Below, piece after piece: positions 1-10,783 of a DNA stretch of 64,000 bases. The translations under genes were made by a program, and so were the position numbers. Numbering within the stretch: position 1 is the first letter of the stretch; the number at the start of each line of letters is the position of its first letter. A model generated the notes under the pieces. The model worked only from the letters and a program-made list of their open reading frames with translations. It did no database searches and was not told where the DNA came from. The DNA is from Blakeslea trispora (Eukaryota > Mucoromycota > Mucoromycetes > Mucorales > Choanephoraceae): the NCBI GenBank assembly GCA_025331445.1, contig JAIWNE010000112.1, positions 46,740 through 110,739 on the forward strand, read 5' to 3'.

Positions 1-798
1 AATGGCTGAAAGACTGTTGTTATATGTGATAAGCAAAATGTCTTTTCTAAGGTCAATCATGTGTGTTAAACAAATCATCGAGTGCCTTTTTATTATTACT
101 GACCGTGAAAGAACAATGATCCTATCCTCTTTCCTTCCCTACGTTTACTTGTTTCAACTGAATTCTTCATTTAAAAGCTCTTTCTTTTGGGATTTTTCAT
201 CCAAACCCGGAATCCAACTTTCATATGGCTAATTCAAAAAGTAATCGTAGAGCCTGCCTTTATTCTTTATTTCTAGAACAAAGATATCAATATGTAAATG
301 ACAGTGATGTGTATATGCCAAACACATCCACCCAATTTCTTTTTTTGTATGACCTTCCTAAGATAATTGTTTAAAAAAGAAAGGAATGGAACATAAAAGG
401 GTATTTTTTTTTTACAACTTTAAATGTTGCACTATTTTACTTACACAGAGATCACACCTGCCTAGCAGGAGTATGTTTGTTGGTTAAGCCAGGAGAAATT
501 ATACTATTACAATGACAGTTCTACTGTGTCCTCTCTAAATCTGTTACCTTTCTCCTCCCCCTCCGCCTTGCCACATGAGCTTCCTGTCTCCCTCTCTTTT
601 ATATAAAACCAAGATCAATCGTTTACTTTTTTTTTTGGCTTCCTTCTCTTTGCCTACTGTAGTTCTATTCGGATACTCAAAACGAAATGGTGTCCTTCTA
701 AAGAGCGCGTACCATTCTTTAGGCTCCTTCCAACTTTCAGAGGAGCTAGACCAGGTCTAGCTACTCCACCCATTGATTTACCTCAAGAGCCGTCTAAT
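1..798. other. 5' flank, no gene recognised
   Basis: Short ORFs here (for example 2-232 and 575-760) have low-complexity, Phe/Ser/Leu-rich translations typical of AT-rich noncoding DNA. The stretch just before 799 stays open in the frame of the downstream gene back to about 607 but has no ATG in that frame. An extra 5' exon of the DUF2235 gene is therefore possible but not demonstrated. Confidence 0.4.
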
Positions 799-2428
799 AT
801 GCATCCTGTCAATTATACCATATCAGTAAGCAGGTCAGATTATCTTCACGTACGAAGGCGAGTAGGCGAGATAGACAGATCAAAAGATGGCCGTAGAAGA
901 ATTGTTGTTTGCATAGATGGAACTATGGAGACAGAAGATGGTAATTTTGCTATACAGATCTCAATTTATATATTTTCATCGTGATATCAACATCTTATTT
1001 TGACTTTTAGATAATACAAATGTACACAGAATATTCAAAGATATCGACGCTACGTATTCAAAGGAAGATGACTGGGAGCATGTTTTGGGTTATCTGCCCG
1101 GCGTTGGAACCTATGGGCCTCACCCTGTTACTGGCGCTCTCTTTGGATATGGGATAGTCGATAAGATTCTAATTGCTTACAAGTTCATTTGCGAAAATTA
1201 TCGTCCCGGAGATGAAATCTGGCTTGTCGGTTACAGTCGTGGAGGTTAGACATTATATCTTTCTTTCATTTTGCTTGTTCATCTCTGATTTTTTTCTTTT
1301 TCTTTTTTTTAGCTTTCGCCGTACGAACTTTATCAGGCATCATTTACTATGTAGGCGTACTTCCCTTTAGCAAATATGAGGATCAAAAACGTAATGAACG
1401 TGAAGAAAACTCCTTGGATAAAAGCAAAATGAAGTTGCTAAAAGAAGCTTACAAAGTATACCGCAAAAGCTCAAAGGAATACTTTCATCCCGAAGCCTTG
1501 GCAATTGAATTTAGAAAGAGAAAACATTGTAACTCTGCTAGGATCAAATTTATGGGATGCTTTGATACAGTAGCATCCATTGGTATTCAAAAGCTTCCAT
1601 GTTGGATTGGAGAAAAAATAAGTAAGAAAGCGTTTATTCACATTTACCTTCATATCTTTACTGACTGTTTCTCCCTTTTTTTCTCTCTCTCTCTCTCTTT
1701 TCTTTTCTTTGAATTGTCTGGATCTAGGTCATTTTTTCATGTTGAGTCAAAATGGGCTAAGCAATACTAATGTTTGCCCAAATGTCGATTATGCATGCCA
1801 TGCAATGGCTATTCATGAGCGCCGTATCTGGTTCAAGCCAACACCCATGAGTATTGCTTATCCTAGCTGTGGTTGCAGTAATATGGCTCCTAGAGTTGAG
1901 CAAGTATGGTTTCCTGGGATGCATAGTGATATCGGAGGCAAATATCCAGAAGATAGGCAAGGTCTGAAGGACAAGGAAAAACTAAAGGACGAGGCTAGTC
2001 AAATTTCACTACACGTACTGCATTGGATGATGGAACGAGCAAAAGCTTCTGGCTTAAAATTCACAAGAGAGGTAGCATTGGAAACTCAAAGACCTGTAGC
2101 AAGGTTGGCATGCAAGGATAGCTATAAAAGTTTTTACAAGATAATGCGACCAGTCGATCGAAGAATCAAGTTGGCTACAACACACTGTCAGCATGTCAAA
2201 GAGCATCTTTATTGTGGGGAAGATTTCGAAAAGGTTTTTCCTATCGAGGTCTTGAAAGGCTATAAATCCAAGACACTTCTCGACTACTTGGAAAATGCCC
2301 AGGAGCTTCAGAGACTGCATAGTGAACATGAAAGTTATTTGAGTCTTTCAGGATTAGCGGCTTCCGGAGCGAATTCTCAAAGTACATTAAATGGAAGTAG
2401 CAACTTGACTATAGCATATGGAAGATGA
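799..2428 (+). CDS. DUF2235 / Tle1-like alpha/beta hydrolase
   Basis: Four exons (799-940, 1011-1244, 1313-1621, 1728-2428) give a 461-residue protein with all phases closing. The N-terminal beta strand IVVCIDGT (residues 34-41) is the hallmark start of the DUF2235 family, the catalytic fold shared with bacterial T6SS phospholipase effectors of the Tle1 type. GYSRGA is the nucleophile elbow, with Ser at about 123. CFDTVAS supplies a likely Asp at about 210, and GMHSDIGG a likely His at about 294. Fungal members are mostly uncharacterised; a lipid or ester hydrolase is the family-level inference and the substrate is unknown. The ATG at 799 is the first in frame. The frame is open upstream without an ATG, so a small 5' exon could be missing. 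A likely poly(A) region with an AATAAA-like motif lies near 2465. Confidence 0.85.
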
Positions 2429-3049
2429 TCAAGTCATATGAGGCTTTCCTTTATTTTTTTTAAGAAATAAATAATTGACTTTGTTTAAATCATTTGGTTT
2501 TGATTGATTCTTCTCAAACTCTCATTTGCTCTCGGTAACGTAGATCGAAAACAACATCTAAAACAGCATGTAACCAACCCCATCGATCGGTAAACATCAG
2601 TAGAAGAAACAAGTATTGAGGTATTGCAATTGACCGGAACTCATTTATGCAGAAACTCTCTTTCATTCCTACTGATTCTCACTTTTTTTATTTTTAAAAA
2701 AAAAGTCAAAAATTCATTTGAATAAGACACGTGGAATATAAAAAAGTAAACACGAGTTATCATAAATAAGCACTTGCTTTTAGCTTAACTCTAGATCTTC
2801 TATAGGTAACTGGATCTTATTTTTATGCAATGGAGACAACTTCCTGATGTATTTGTTAAACAATTTAAAAATCATAAAAGTTTTAAACGCACGGACTGTG
2901 ATCATTTTAGGTTGAACAAGAAAGGAAAAGAAATGAGGTCACTGTAGATTTTTAATCAGCAGGTGTTAAGATATTAAATTAGACTTTCGTTCACCCCTTA
3001 TTTTTTTTCTTTTTCTTTCAGTCCTTTTTGTTTTTTGAGAAACTTCAGT
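2429..3049. other. Intergenic region, promoter of EH-domain gene
   Basis: AT-rich spacer between two plus-strand genes. It holds the 3' end of the DUF2235 gene and a poly-T/CT-rich tract at about 2998-3020, just before the next start codon. Such tracts are common ahead of genes in this window. No other feature seen. Confidence 0.5.
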
Positions 3050-4944
3050 ATGAACATTAGTGCAGGTAAAACAACCTCTTGACTCCTTGCTTGTGCGTTT
3101 CATTTGCTTACTCAAATCATAGAATTCAATCTTTCGTTACAAGAAAAGACTGCCTATAAGCAGTTTTTTGAACGAGTAGACATCTACAACAGAACTTTTG
3201 TCACAAAAGCTGAGGCCATGTCTTTTTTCTCAGATAGCGGCATACCTTTATCTTTTCTTGAGGAGGTAAGCCATCTTTTTTTATTCTCTAGAACAAAACC
3301 AAAGAAAGAAAGGAGGCCTTACCCTTCTTAATATAGATATGGCAAACAGTAGATCAAAACGCAAAGGGATATCTAACTGAGCCAGAATTTTATATGGCAC
3401 TCAAACTTATTGCCTGTGCTCAACATGGTGTAGAGGCCGCTGAAGATATTTTCTCAACTCAAGGTAAAAAAAAGAAAAGAAGAAAGGATGGAAGCGTCTC
3501 ATCATTTAGAGCTAATCAAATAATTTCTTTTCAGTACCTTTGCCTCAGTTTCAGAACACAAGTATTGCACCTATGACATCAAGTGAGCATCAATCCTATA
3601 TTCAATTGTTTCAATCTTGCCAGCCTATTGATGGTCTTGTGTCACCTCAACAGGTCAGAGAAGTTTTCCAACAGTCGGGCTTGTCCACCGAAAAACTTGC
3701 AAAAATTTGGTCGTTGGCTGATACGCGACATTCAGGCAGTTTAAATAAGACAGAGTTTATTATAGCTATGCATTATACTTCTCGACTTCTCAAAAACCCA
3801 AACTTGACCTTGCCGACCACTTTGCCTTCACAGGTATATGCAGAGGCAACTGGGAACTTTTCACATACCATCCGACAACGAAGTGCATATTCACCTAGAG
3901 TCCAGTCTGCTTCACCTGCCTTGTCTCAGTTTCGATCACCAGTAATGAGTAAGGCAATAGGTTCGCCTTTGTCTCAGCCTAGTGTTATTGCTTCCCCTAT
4001 ACCACATCATATACCTTCCGCTGCTCCATTTGATCTATCGTCTTTAATTGATCCTCACCGAAAATCCCGCTACAAGACCTATTTCGATCAACTAGATAGT
4101 GACAGCAATGGATTTATTGAAGCAAGTGATGCAGTCTATTTTTTCAATCATTCGGGTCTACCTAATTCAGATTTGGGTATGATTTGGGAGATTGCAGACA
4201 GACAGCATCTTGGAAAATTGGATCTGCATGATTTTTGTGTAGCCATGTACCTTATCGAAATGCGTAAAAGAGGAGAGAGTATTGAGCAATGTAAGTTAGT
4301 CTTACTTATCATACAGAAAACAAGGGAATCAGATAAGCTCAATTTCATTTGGTATTATCTTGATGAGCGTAGTCCTGAAGCAGCAGCCTGATACTACTAA
4401 CAGTCAGTTAGAACAACAGCTGACAGAATTGAAGCATCAAATAGAAGCTGAGACAGAAAGAATTCAATCTGTTCAAATGCAGCAACAGGTTGAAGCTGAA
4501 GCAGTTCAGGATCTTCAAAGCCAGATTGATCAAGTGAAACAGGAATTAGAGAAAGCGAAAATGAAGGTGGAAATGTTGGAAAAAGAGACAAGTAAATCGC
4601 ACTCATATAGCACAACAGTACTTTCAAGTCCAACAATCGCTAGTTCAACGCCTGCGCTTTCTTTTACCATGTCACCCCAAAGCGAGGCATCTTCATTTGT
4701 ATTTGATCCCTTTGCTGGATTCAATAAGACAAACACATCCTCTTCACCTTACCTAGTACAAAGCAAAAAGCCAGCAAAGCCAAACGATCCATTCGATTTA
4801 AGCGCTTTTGATACACTTTCTATCAAGCAAACACAACCAAGTGGTTCTATTAAAGATGATTTGGCTTCCTTGTTTGCTCCAGTACCTTCTGAAACCACAA
4901 AGCCTACAGGCACTCATACCGATTTTGATAGTATCTTTTTATAA
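3050..4944 (+). CDS. Eps15/Ede1-like EH-domain endocytic adaptor
   Basis: Five exons (3050-3065, 3123-3265, 3337-3463, 3535-4290, 4373-4944) encode 537 residues. The first exon carries only five codons plus one base. Three EH domains are visible: EH1 about residues 8-95, EH2 about 111-190 (SLADTRHSGSLNKTEF calcium-loop-like segment), and EH3 about 268-345 (LDSDSNGFIEASDA, a good EF-hand loop). A coiled coil (about 360-415, rich in Gln/Glu/Lys heptads) follows. The tail has DPF-type clathrin/AP2-binding motifs (FDPF, NDPFD). This order is that of Eps15 and yeast Ede1, early scaffolds of clathrin-mediated endocytosis that bind NPF-containing cargo adaptors. It is shorter than Ede1 and lacks the C-terminal UBA domain. 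Its stop codon lies only 41 bp from that of the convergent HAD gene. Confidence 0.9.
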
Positions 4945-4985
4945 TCAGCTGTAACAATAAAAAGAAAACCTCTGTCTAGCTTTAT

Positions 4986-5871
4986 TTAGTCTGCAAAAGG
5001 AGGAAGAGAGAATTGCTCGGGCACAAAATCAGCCATTGACTTTAGTACAATAGTAGCACCATGATCATGATCACCTGTCAAAGCTTTGATGTTCTCATCG
5101 GGAATCCAAACAACCTATTTTGAAATAAATTTATGAGATGAAGTTGATGTATGCTGTATTTCAGAAAAAACTTACATTCATTTTGGCATTTAAACCGGCC
5201 TGAACACCGTTGACAGCGTCTTCAAAGACAAGACATTTATCAGCAGGTGGATTGCCTAGTTTCTGTTGAGCAGCTAAAAAGAGATCGGGAGAGGGCTTTC
5301 CACGTTTGATCTCAGGATCATCACCACATACAATAACATCAAACAGTTCAAAAAGTGGTTTGTTGAGCGAAGTCTTGAGTTCAAACTTGGAACGCGTTGA
5401 AGAGGTAGCAACAGCAATTGGAATCTTATGTGCATGCAAGTGTCGAATTAGTTTCTCAACACCAGGAAGAAGTTGTGCTTTAGGAAACAAGTCTTCTTGA
5501 ATAACTGCAGTCATTTCTAGATATTCTTTGGTTGTCATGGGCAACTTGTAAGTTTCGACAACCATAGCAGCAGACTAGTTAAAAAGGGGGGAGGACAAGC
5601 TTAGTTATTCTCTTGTTGGCTTGCTTGGTCATCTAACTAACCTCATCGCCATTTCTTCCCATCAACTTGCTCTTTACATCCCAAGTAAACTTGACACCAT
5701 CTGCATGCTTGTCTAAAATCTGTTGTGTTACTTCTGTATAAACACGTTCAGTGTCTAAGAGAAGACCATCCTATCGCAGTCCATCAATTTCTGTCTTCCT
5801 GACTAAGCAAAAAGTACTGTTTATAACGCCTCTTTACCATATCAAATATACAGTGTGTAATAGGCGTCATT
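4986..5871 (-). CDS. HAD-family phosphatase, pseudouridine-5'-phosphatase (HDHD1)-like
   Basis: Four exons on the minus strand (5871-5839, 5770-5642, 5574-5176, 5114-4986) give 229 residues. The first two exons rebuild the HAD motif I FDMDGLLLDTE, with nucleophile Asp10 and acid/base Asp12. Motif II is the VATSSTRSKFE region, the motif III lysine sits in KRGKPSPDLF, and motif IV is VFEDAVNGVQAG. The small alpha-helical cap and this GKPxPD/FEDxxxG pattern match the HDHD1/GS1 branch (pseudouridine-5'-phosphatase). Related sugar-phosphate phosphatases (DOG1-like, beta-phosphoglucomutase) share it, so the substrate call is tentative. Length is normal for the family (about 220-240). The gene is tail-to-tail with the EH-domain gene and shares a divergent promoter region with the 7TM-RGS gene. 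Confidence 0.85.
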
Positions 5872-6383
5872 TTACTTCTTTGGTGTATTAAGTAAAAAAA
5901 AACACGTATAGCTTATTCTTTTGGGGGGAAAGAATCTATTTCTCTTCGCGCATTAAAATCATAAATTTGACTCATTTTTTCCCATGCATAATCTTGCACT
6001 TTCATCAATTCCTCTTTTGAAGCAACTGCTATACTTGGTCAAGCTGAGCCTTCCTTTATTTTTTTGCAGTCAAGTCAAATCAGACCACAAACAAATAAGA
6101 CCTTTCCTATTTCTCTTGCCCTTTTCTGTTTATATTCTCATAAAGTTACAGTAGGAATAACTTCAAAAAAATCTTTCACAGCACATTATTCTATTTGTTC
6201 TGTATCATCTGATATTAAATCATACAAGAAAACTGCCAATCAATTCTGTCAACTATGCGATTCAAAGGATAATAAGACAGTCCATCACCTAACTCGTCAT
6301 TCGATTCCTATTTCTCTCTCTTTTTTGAACAATCACACTCCATATTGGTAGTATACCTGTACAAACAACTGTATGAGATAGCC
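5872..6383. other. Divergent intergenic region
   Basis: Shared upstream region of the minus-strand phosphatase and the plus-strand 7TM-RGS gene. An open frame at 6064-6351 begins without an ATG and has no recognisable protein similarity, so it is treated as noncoding. Confidence 0.45.
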
Positions 6384-8030
6384 ATGTTCTATTTTACATC
6401 ACCCATACCAAACTGTACTGACTCGCAACATGTGTCTGCCAACTATAATGGATCGACGGAAGCATGCATCTATGATTATCGAAAAAGAATGGCGGCTCGA
6501 GTCTATCTGTCAATAGCAGTGTTTAACGCTATTGGGATCATCATCACCACTCTTTTGTTTGTTTATTGCGCATACTGGCCAATTCGAGAGCAAGATTCGA
6601 GTAAACAATTCAAACAAGCATGCAGGCGTCATAGAATGAAACAGCGATCTGCTCTTGCGACCAGTATGGGCGCAGCAGGACATTTGATTTTTAGCACAGC
6701 AATCTTTCTTTCAGAAGCACTTAACAGCACGATTGAATGTCAACTAGTACTCTGGGGCGTTTTGATCGGATTCTTTACATGGATGTATGCATTCTGCATA
6801 CGTGCCTTCCGTCTTCGCTTTCTTTTTGAACTAAACCAATTGAGTGTTCAATACACAAGAAATGATATCCAAGACAAATCAGAGCGCGATCGCTACCTCT
6901 CGCGACAACGCAACAAAGGGTTTATCATGACAATACCTTATGTTATATATGCGATGACTATATGTATCATTTTCATTGTCACAATACCTTCCGAAATGAT
7001 GTCTATGTCCCGAGATGACTGCTATCTACAATGGGGTGTTGCTTTGTTGATAGGTTATTTTGCTCTGTTTATTGGTATCTTATCGCCGTTTCTACTCTGG
7101 TACCTTAGGAACTGTCCTGATGCACATGGTATACGAACTGAAATATGGATCAATGTTATCATTGCGGTTCCTTTCTTCATATTATTGAGTATTTGGTATG
7201 GATTTGAGCAGACATCTAGGTCTTTAAAAATCTATCTTCACAAAATAATTGGGCCTGGTAACTGGGCTGCCTGCTTTACTGCCATATCTCATATAATTTC
7301 AGTGGTCATACCCCTATTTCAGTTCTATTTTGCTGACAGTCAATGCTTGGTTAGATTAAGAAAGCTTTATAACAAAAGAAGACTAAGCATACACCAATCA
7401 CTCGTTGAATACGATCTCGATTTTGCTTACGAGCCTATCTTTATACCCGAGCTATCTATTGAGTCTCTTGAATACGCTCTAACTCAACCACATATTTTGG
7501 AACAATTACAAGACTTGGCCATTCGAGATTTCAGCTCTGAAAACATTCTGTTTTATGAAAACTATCTACGGTTGTTCAAGAAATGCAAGCAGAGCTCCAT
7601 GGATGGTCACTCCATTCACCATTGGTTGAAACGACTCTCTTCCTCTTCCACATCAAGTGAAGATTTAGGAACAAATGAGTTTCTTAGAGCACCTATACCA
7701 ATCAAGCTGTATCCTGAATTCTCCATATTTTATGAGACCTTTATTAAAGAAGATGCACCAAATCAAGTGAACATCTCATATCGTGCTCGGCATGCAATAG
7801 ATCAAGCCTTTACCCAACTCTATTTAAGTCACCCCGAGATCAATCCAACAGCAAGTACAATTATACGAACACTCAAAGGCAACCATGACCTACCCTGTGA
7901 TGATGATACACTTGAACTCAACCTATATCAGTTTGAAATGACTCGTATCGAAGTTTGTTGGAACATATTTAATAGCGTATATCCAAAATTTATAGATATG
8001 TATCAGATGCAGAATAAATCAACACTGTAA
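6384..8030 (+). CDS. Seven-transmembrane protein with C-terminal RGS domain
   Basis: Single-exon gene of 548 residues. The frame opens earlier at a TTG (6345), but the first ATG is at 6384, giving MFYFTSPIPNCTD and an N-terminal extracellular-type segment with Asn-X-Ser/Thr sites. Several long hydrophobic helices follow in residues about 40-330: the first near VYLSIAVFNAIGIIITTLLF, another near PYVIYAMTICIIFIVTIP, and the last near FTAISHIISVVIPLFQFYF. The C-terminal third (from about 360) reads like a split RGS domain, with YALTQPHILEQLQDLAIRDF and the SSENILFYENYLRLFKK signature (cf. S/AEENI-F) present. The 7TM-RGS layout is that of fungal GprK-type proteins and plant AtRGS1, which accelerate GTP hydrolysis by G-alpha subunits. 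Ligand unknown. No introns, unlike most neighbours. Confidence 0.8.
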   Translation: MFYFTSPIPNCTDSQHVSANYNGSTEACIYDYRKRMAARVYLSIAVFNAIGIIITTLLFVYCAYWPIREQDSSKQFKQACRRHRMKQRSALATSMGAAGHLIFSTAIFLSEALNSTIECQLVLWGVLIGFFTWMYAFCIRAFRLRFLFELNQLSVQYTRNDIQDKSERDRYLSRQRNKGFIMTIPYVIYAMTICIIFIVTIPSEMMSMSRDDCYLQWGVALLIGYFALFIGILSPFLLWYLRNCPDAHGIRTEIWINVIIAVPFFILLSIWYGFEQTSRSLKIYLHKIIGPGNWAACFTAISHIISVVIPLFQFYFADSQCLVRLRKLYNKRRLSIHQSLVEYDLDFAYEPIFIPELSIESLEYALTQPHILEQLQDLAIRDFSSENILFYENYLRLFKKCKQSSMDGHSIHHWLKRLSSSSTSSEDLGTNEFLRAPIPIKLYPEFSIFYETFIKEDAPNQVNISYRARHAIDQAFTQLYLSHPEINPTASTIIRTLKGNHDLPCDDDTLELNLYQFEMTRIEVCWNIFNSVYPKFIDMYQMQNKSTL

Positions 8031-8654
8031 TATTTCTTGTTGAATTGACTCGGTGCCTTCCTTCTTTGGAAACTAAAAGATAATTTAAGACATCTTATTG
8101 GATGACCTAAAAAGGGTTATTAAGGAACATTCTAGTCGTTGTTTCTTCAGCTGTCATGGTGTTCTTTTCAATTTGCAAAGGTCATCCTTATTCTTCTGCT
8201 GGTAATACATATTTTTATTCTTCAATCACGCTCGTGTTGATATTCTGTTTACATTTGCCTTTTTGACATGCCAACTTTTCTTGTGGAATCATCAGTCTTT
8301 TTCTCAAGGTACGAATCGAGATCGACTAGTCGCCTTACACCGAAAGAGTCAGGCTCTTTGTCCATAATGTTCATAGCTTCGCGGACCGACACACCAAAAA
8401 CTTCCCCTTGATCATTTCTCCTTTGGAAATATTAGTTTGTGCATTTCGTGATATTTTACGAATAAAGTATGAACTTCAAACAACCATTAGATTTCTTTTT
8501 TTGGTAAGACCTTTAAATATTTGCTTAAAAGTCCGTTCCTTGTTTTGTTGTAAAATCCTCACGTTGAGAGTGGAACGACTGTCTATCCCACTTCCTTTTT
8601 TTTTTCCCTTCTTTTTTTAACCTCTTTCAATATATTTCTCTTCATTCGAAAACT
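8031..8654. other. Intergenic region holding a coding-repeat relic
   Basis: Contains the 3' end of the 7TM-RGS gene, a decayed minus-strand coding repeat (listed separately) and a poly-T/CT tract (about 8598-8620) just ahead of the disulfide-isomerase start. Confidence 0.5.
8262..8480 (-). pseudogene. Dispersed coding-repeat relic, copy A
   Basis: Read on the minus strand, one frame gives ANISKGEMIKGK and a second frame, offset by one base, gives VREAMNIMDKEPDSFGVRRL and continues to a stop. A related sequence lies on the same strand at about 58325-58485 and shares both the ISKG segment and the AM...DSFGVR segment. In both copies the frames part at a run of five T, suggesting a one-base loss. 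I do not recognise the parent protein. It is most likely a relic of a repetitive gene or transposon family rather than a functional gene. Confidence 0.45.
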
Positions 8655-10172
8655 ATGAAAGTACAATACCTGAGTACAACGCTGTTGACTTTATGGGCTA
8701 ATTTGGCCTTGACACACGCTTTTTATGGCCCTAGAGATGATGTGACTGAATTGACACCTCGTAACTTCAAGACAGCACTCTTAGATACCAACGTAAGCTG
8801 CTCTATAAAACCCTTCAGATACCAAATTCAGCTTGGTTCTTAAAAACTGAGACTTTTTCTTTAGCATCTTGTTGCTGTTGAGTTTTATGCGCCATGGTGT
8901 GGTCATTGTCAAAGACTAGCACCTGAATGGAAGAAGGCTGCTGCTAACTTAAAGGGTCTTGTTTCAGTTGCTGCCATTAACTGTGATGAGGATGCCAACA
9001 AAGGCCTATGCGCGCAGTATGACATCAAGGGTTTCCCTACCATTAAAGTCTTTAGTCCTGAGTTGAGAAAAAACAAGCGTACAGGTGAACTTACCAAATC
9101 CGCTTCTGGTAAAGTTATTTTTCTAATAAAAAAGAGAGGGAAAGCGAGCAAAAACTTAATCTAAACTGTGTCGATTATTCTATAGATTATCAAGGACCTA
9201 GAGACGCCAAATCTATTGTTGATTACTTGTTGTCTTACCAACCCTCTCAAGTGTTATTTGTTAAATGGAATGAAAAGGATGTCAAATCTAAAAAGAGCAT
9301 TTCATTGGAAAACTTCTTGAGCACTAAGGTAATGTTATATAAGCTATTCAACACACAAACACACAGTTTTGTATTGATATATGACTGTAGAACGAAACTT
9401 TACCCAAAGCTTTACTGTTCACAAACAAGCCTACAACAACGCCTTTGTACAAAGCATTGTCTGTTGATTTCAAGGATAAGATGTTAGTAGGAGAAGTCAA
9501 GAGTTCAGAAAAGAACATCATTGCCGAGTTTGGCATTCAATCATTTCCCACTTTACTTATCATCTCGCCTGAGCATGGGTCTGTTCAATTCGAAGGCAAA
9601 CTAAACCATCAGAACCTGAAAGACTTTATGCAGAGATACGCGCTATCTTCTCCTGATAAACAAGCACCTGTAAAGCAAGCTGTGAAGGAGTCTAAGCCAG
9701 GTAATATTTTTTTTCTGTAGTTAAACTATCTTTTAACTTACACTCAATTATAGTTGTCGCCTTGGAGGACAATGATATCTTTACTAAATCTTGTCTAAAG
9801 ACAAGTCCAAGCACAATTTGTGTCGTTGCTATCACCAATCAAGACGATAAGCAAGATACAGTAAAGATGCTTAACACTCTTAAAGACAAGCTTGTTTCTT
9901 CTAATGGTCTCGACTTCCAATTTGCATGGTTATATGCTGATCAATCTCAAACCATTACGAATGGCTTACAGATCCCTCAAGACTCTCCTTCTATCTTCTT
10001 CTTACGTCCTAGCAAGCAACTTTATAGAAATTACATTGGTTCTTGGAGCGAACAAAACCTGATGGCTTGGTTGAACCAAATCAATGGTGGTCGTATTCAA
10101 GCATGGCCTTACAAAGATGAGCTCAAGATAGACATCAAGCCTGTTGATGAACCTGTTCATGACGAGCTTTAG
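8655..10172 (+). CDS. ER protein disulfide isomerase with HDEL tail (PDIA6/Mpd1-like)
   Basis: Five exons (8655-8792, 8865-9108, 9186-9328, 9391-9700, 9754-10172) encode 417 residues. An N-terminal signal peptide (hydrophobic to about residue 22, ending near THA) is followed by one thioredoxin domain with the redox motif WCGHC (Cys58, Cys61) and the cis-proline segment GFPTIKVF. A second, redox-inactive thioredoxin-like region around [12 protein letters not shown] has no CxxC. The protein ends in HDEL, the fungal ER retrieval signal. The single active a-domain at the N terminus recalls yeast Mpd1 and the first domain of PDIA6/P5. It forms or isomerises disulfides in the ER lumen. The downstream AAATAAAG is a candidate poly(A) signal. 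Confidence 0.92.
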
Positions 10173-10783
10173 TTGAATTACACTAAATAAAGACTATAGT
10201 ACTATCTGATTGCATATCTTCTTTCTTTCCTTTTTCTTAATCCATCTAGGCTGTATGTGTATGAGAACGAAGGTAAACATTGTCTTTCAAAAGCCAGTTT
10301 TTATTGCTTTAGAGCAGAAGTACTCCATGTTTGACATGAGTAAATGGTTGCTAGTCAAAATCCATATGGCTACCAAATCTCCGAGTATTGAATCTGACCT
10401 ATCTCTTTAAAAAAGTTACAGTCAAAAAATATTACACCATTGAAAGAAAGAAAGAAGGTCTATCCAAGATTGATATCGTCATATTGAGTTGTATTTCAAT
10501 CAAATCACATTTGGCTTGTTTCTTTCCTTCGCTCTGATCTAACTATTCAAATATTTTGACGCCTAAAAAACAACGCGAAAATCAAGAAAAAAAAGCAATT
10601 GAAACACCGAAGCACTTATTCTTTTTTTTCTGCTCTTTTCTCTTAATCATTTAAGTAGACATACATAAGCGAAAAAAAGTGAAGCCTGTGCCTACGCCTA
10701 CATCTACAGAAATAAAAAAAATAAACAGACTGGCTATTCTAGTTAGAGAAGGAAAGAGATATAAAAGAAAACGCACACCTGAT
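10173..10783. other. Intergenic region, promoter of USP7-like gene
   Basis: AT-rich spacer with several poly-A and poly-T tracts. The open frame at 10210-10410 is not protein-like. Nothing else recognised. Confidence 0.5.

Noticed and set aside
575..760. ORF of 61 codons upstream of the DUF2235 gene
   Set aside because: Hydrophobic low-complexity translation, different frame from the downstream gene and no clear donor to join it.
6345..6383. N-terminal extension of the 7TM-RGS protein by 13 residues
   Set aside because: The extended frame begins at TTG, not ATG; the first ATG is at 6384.
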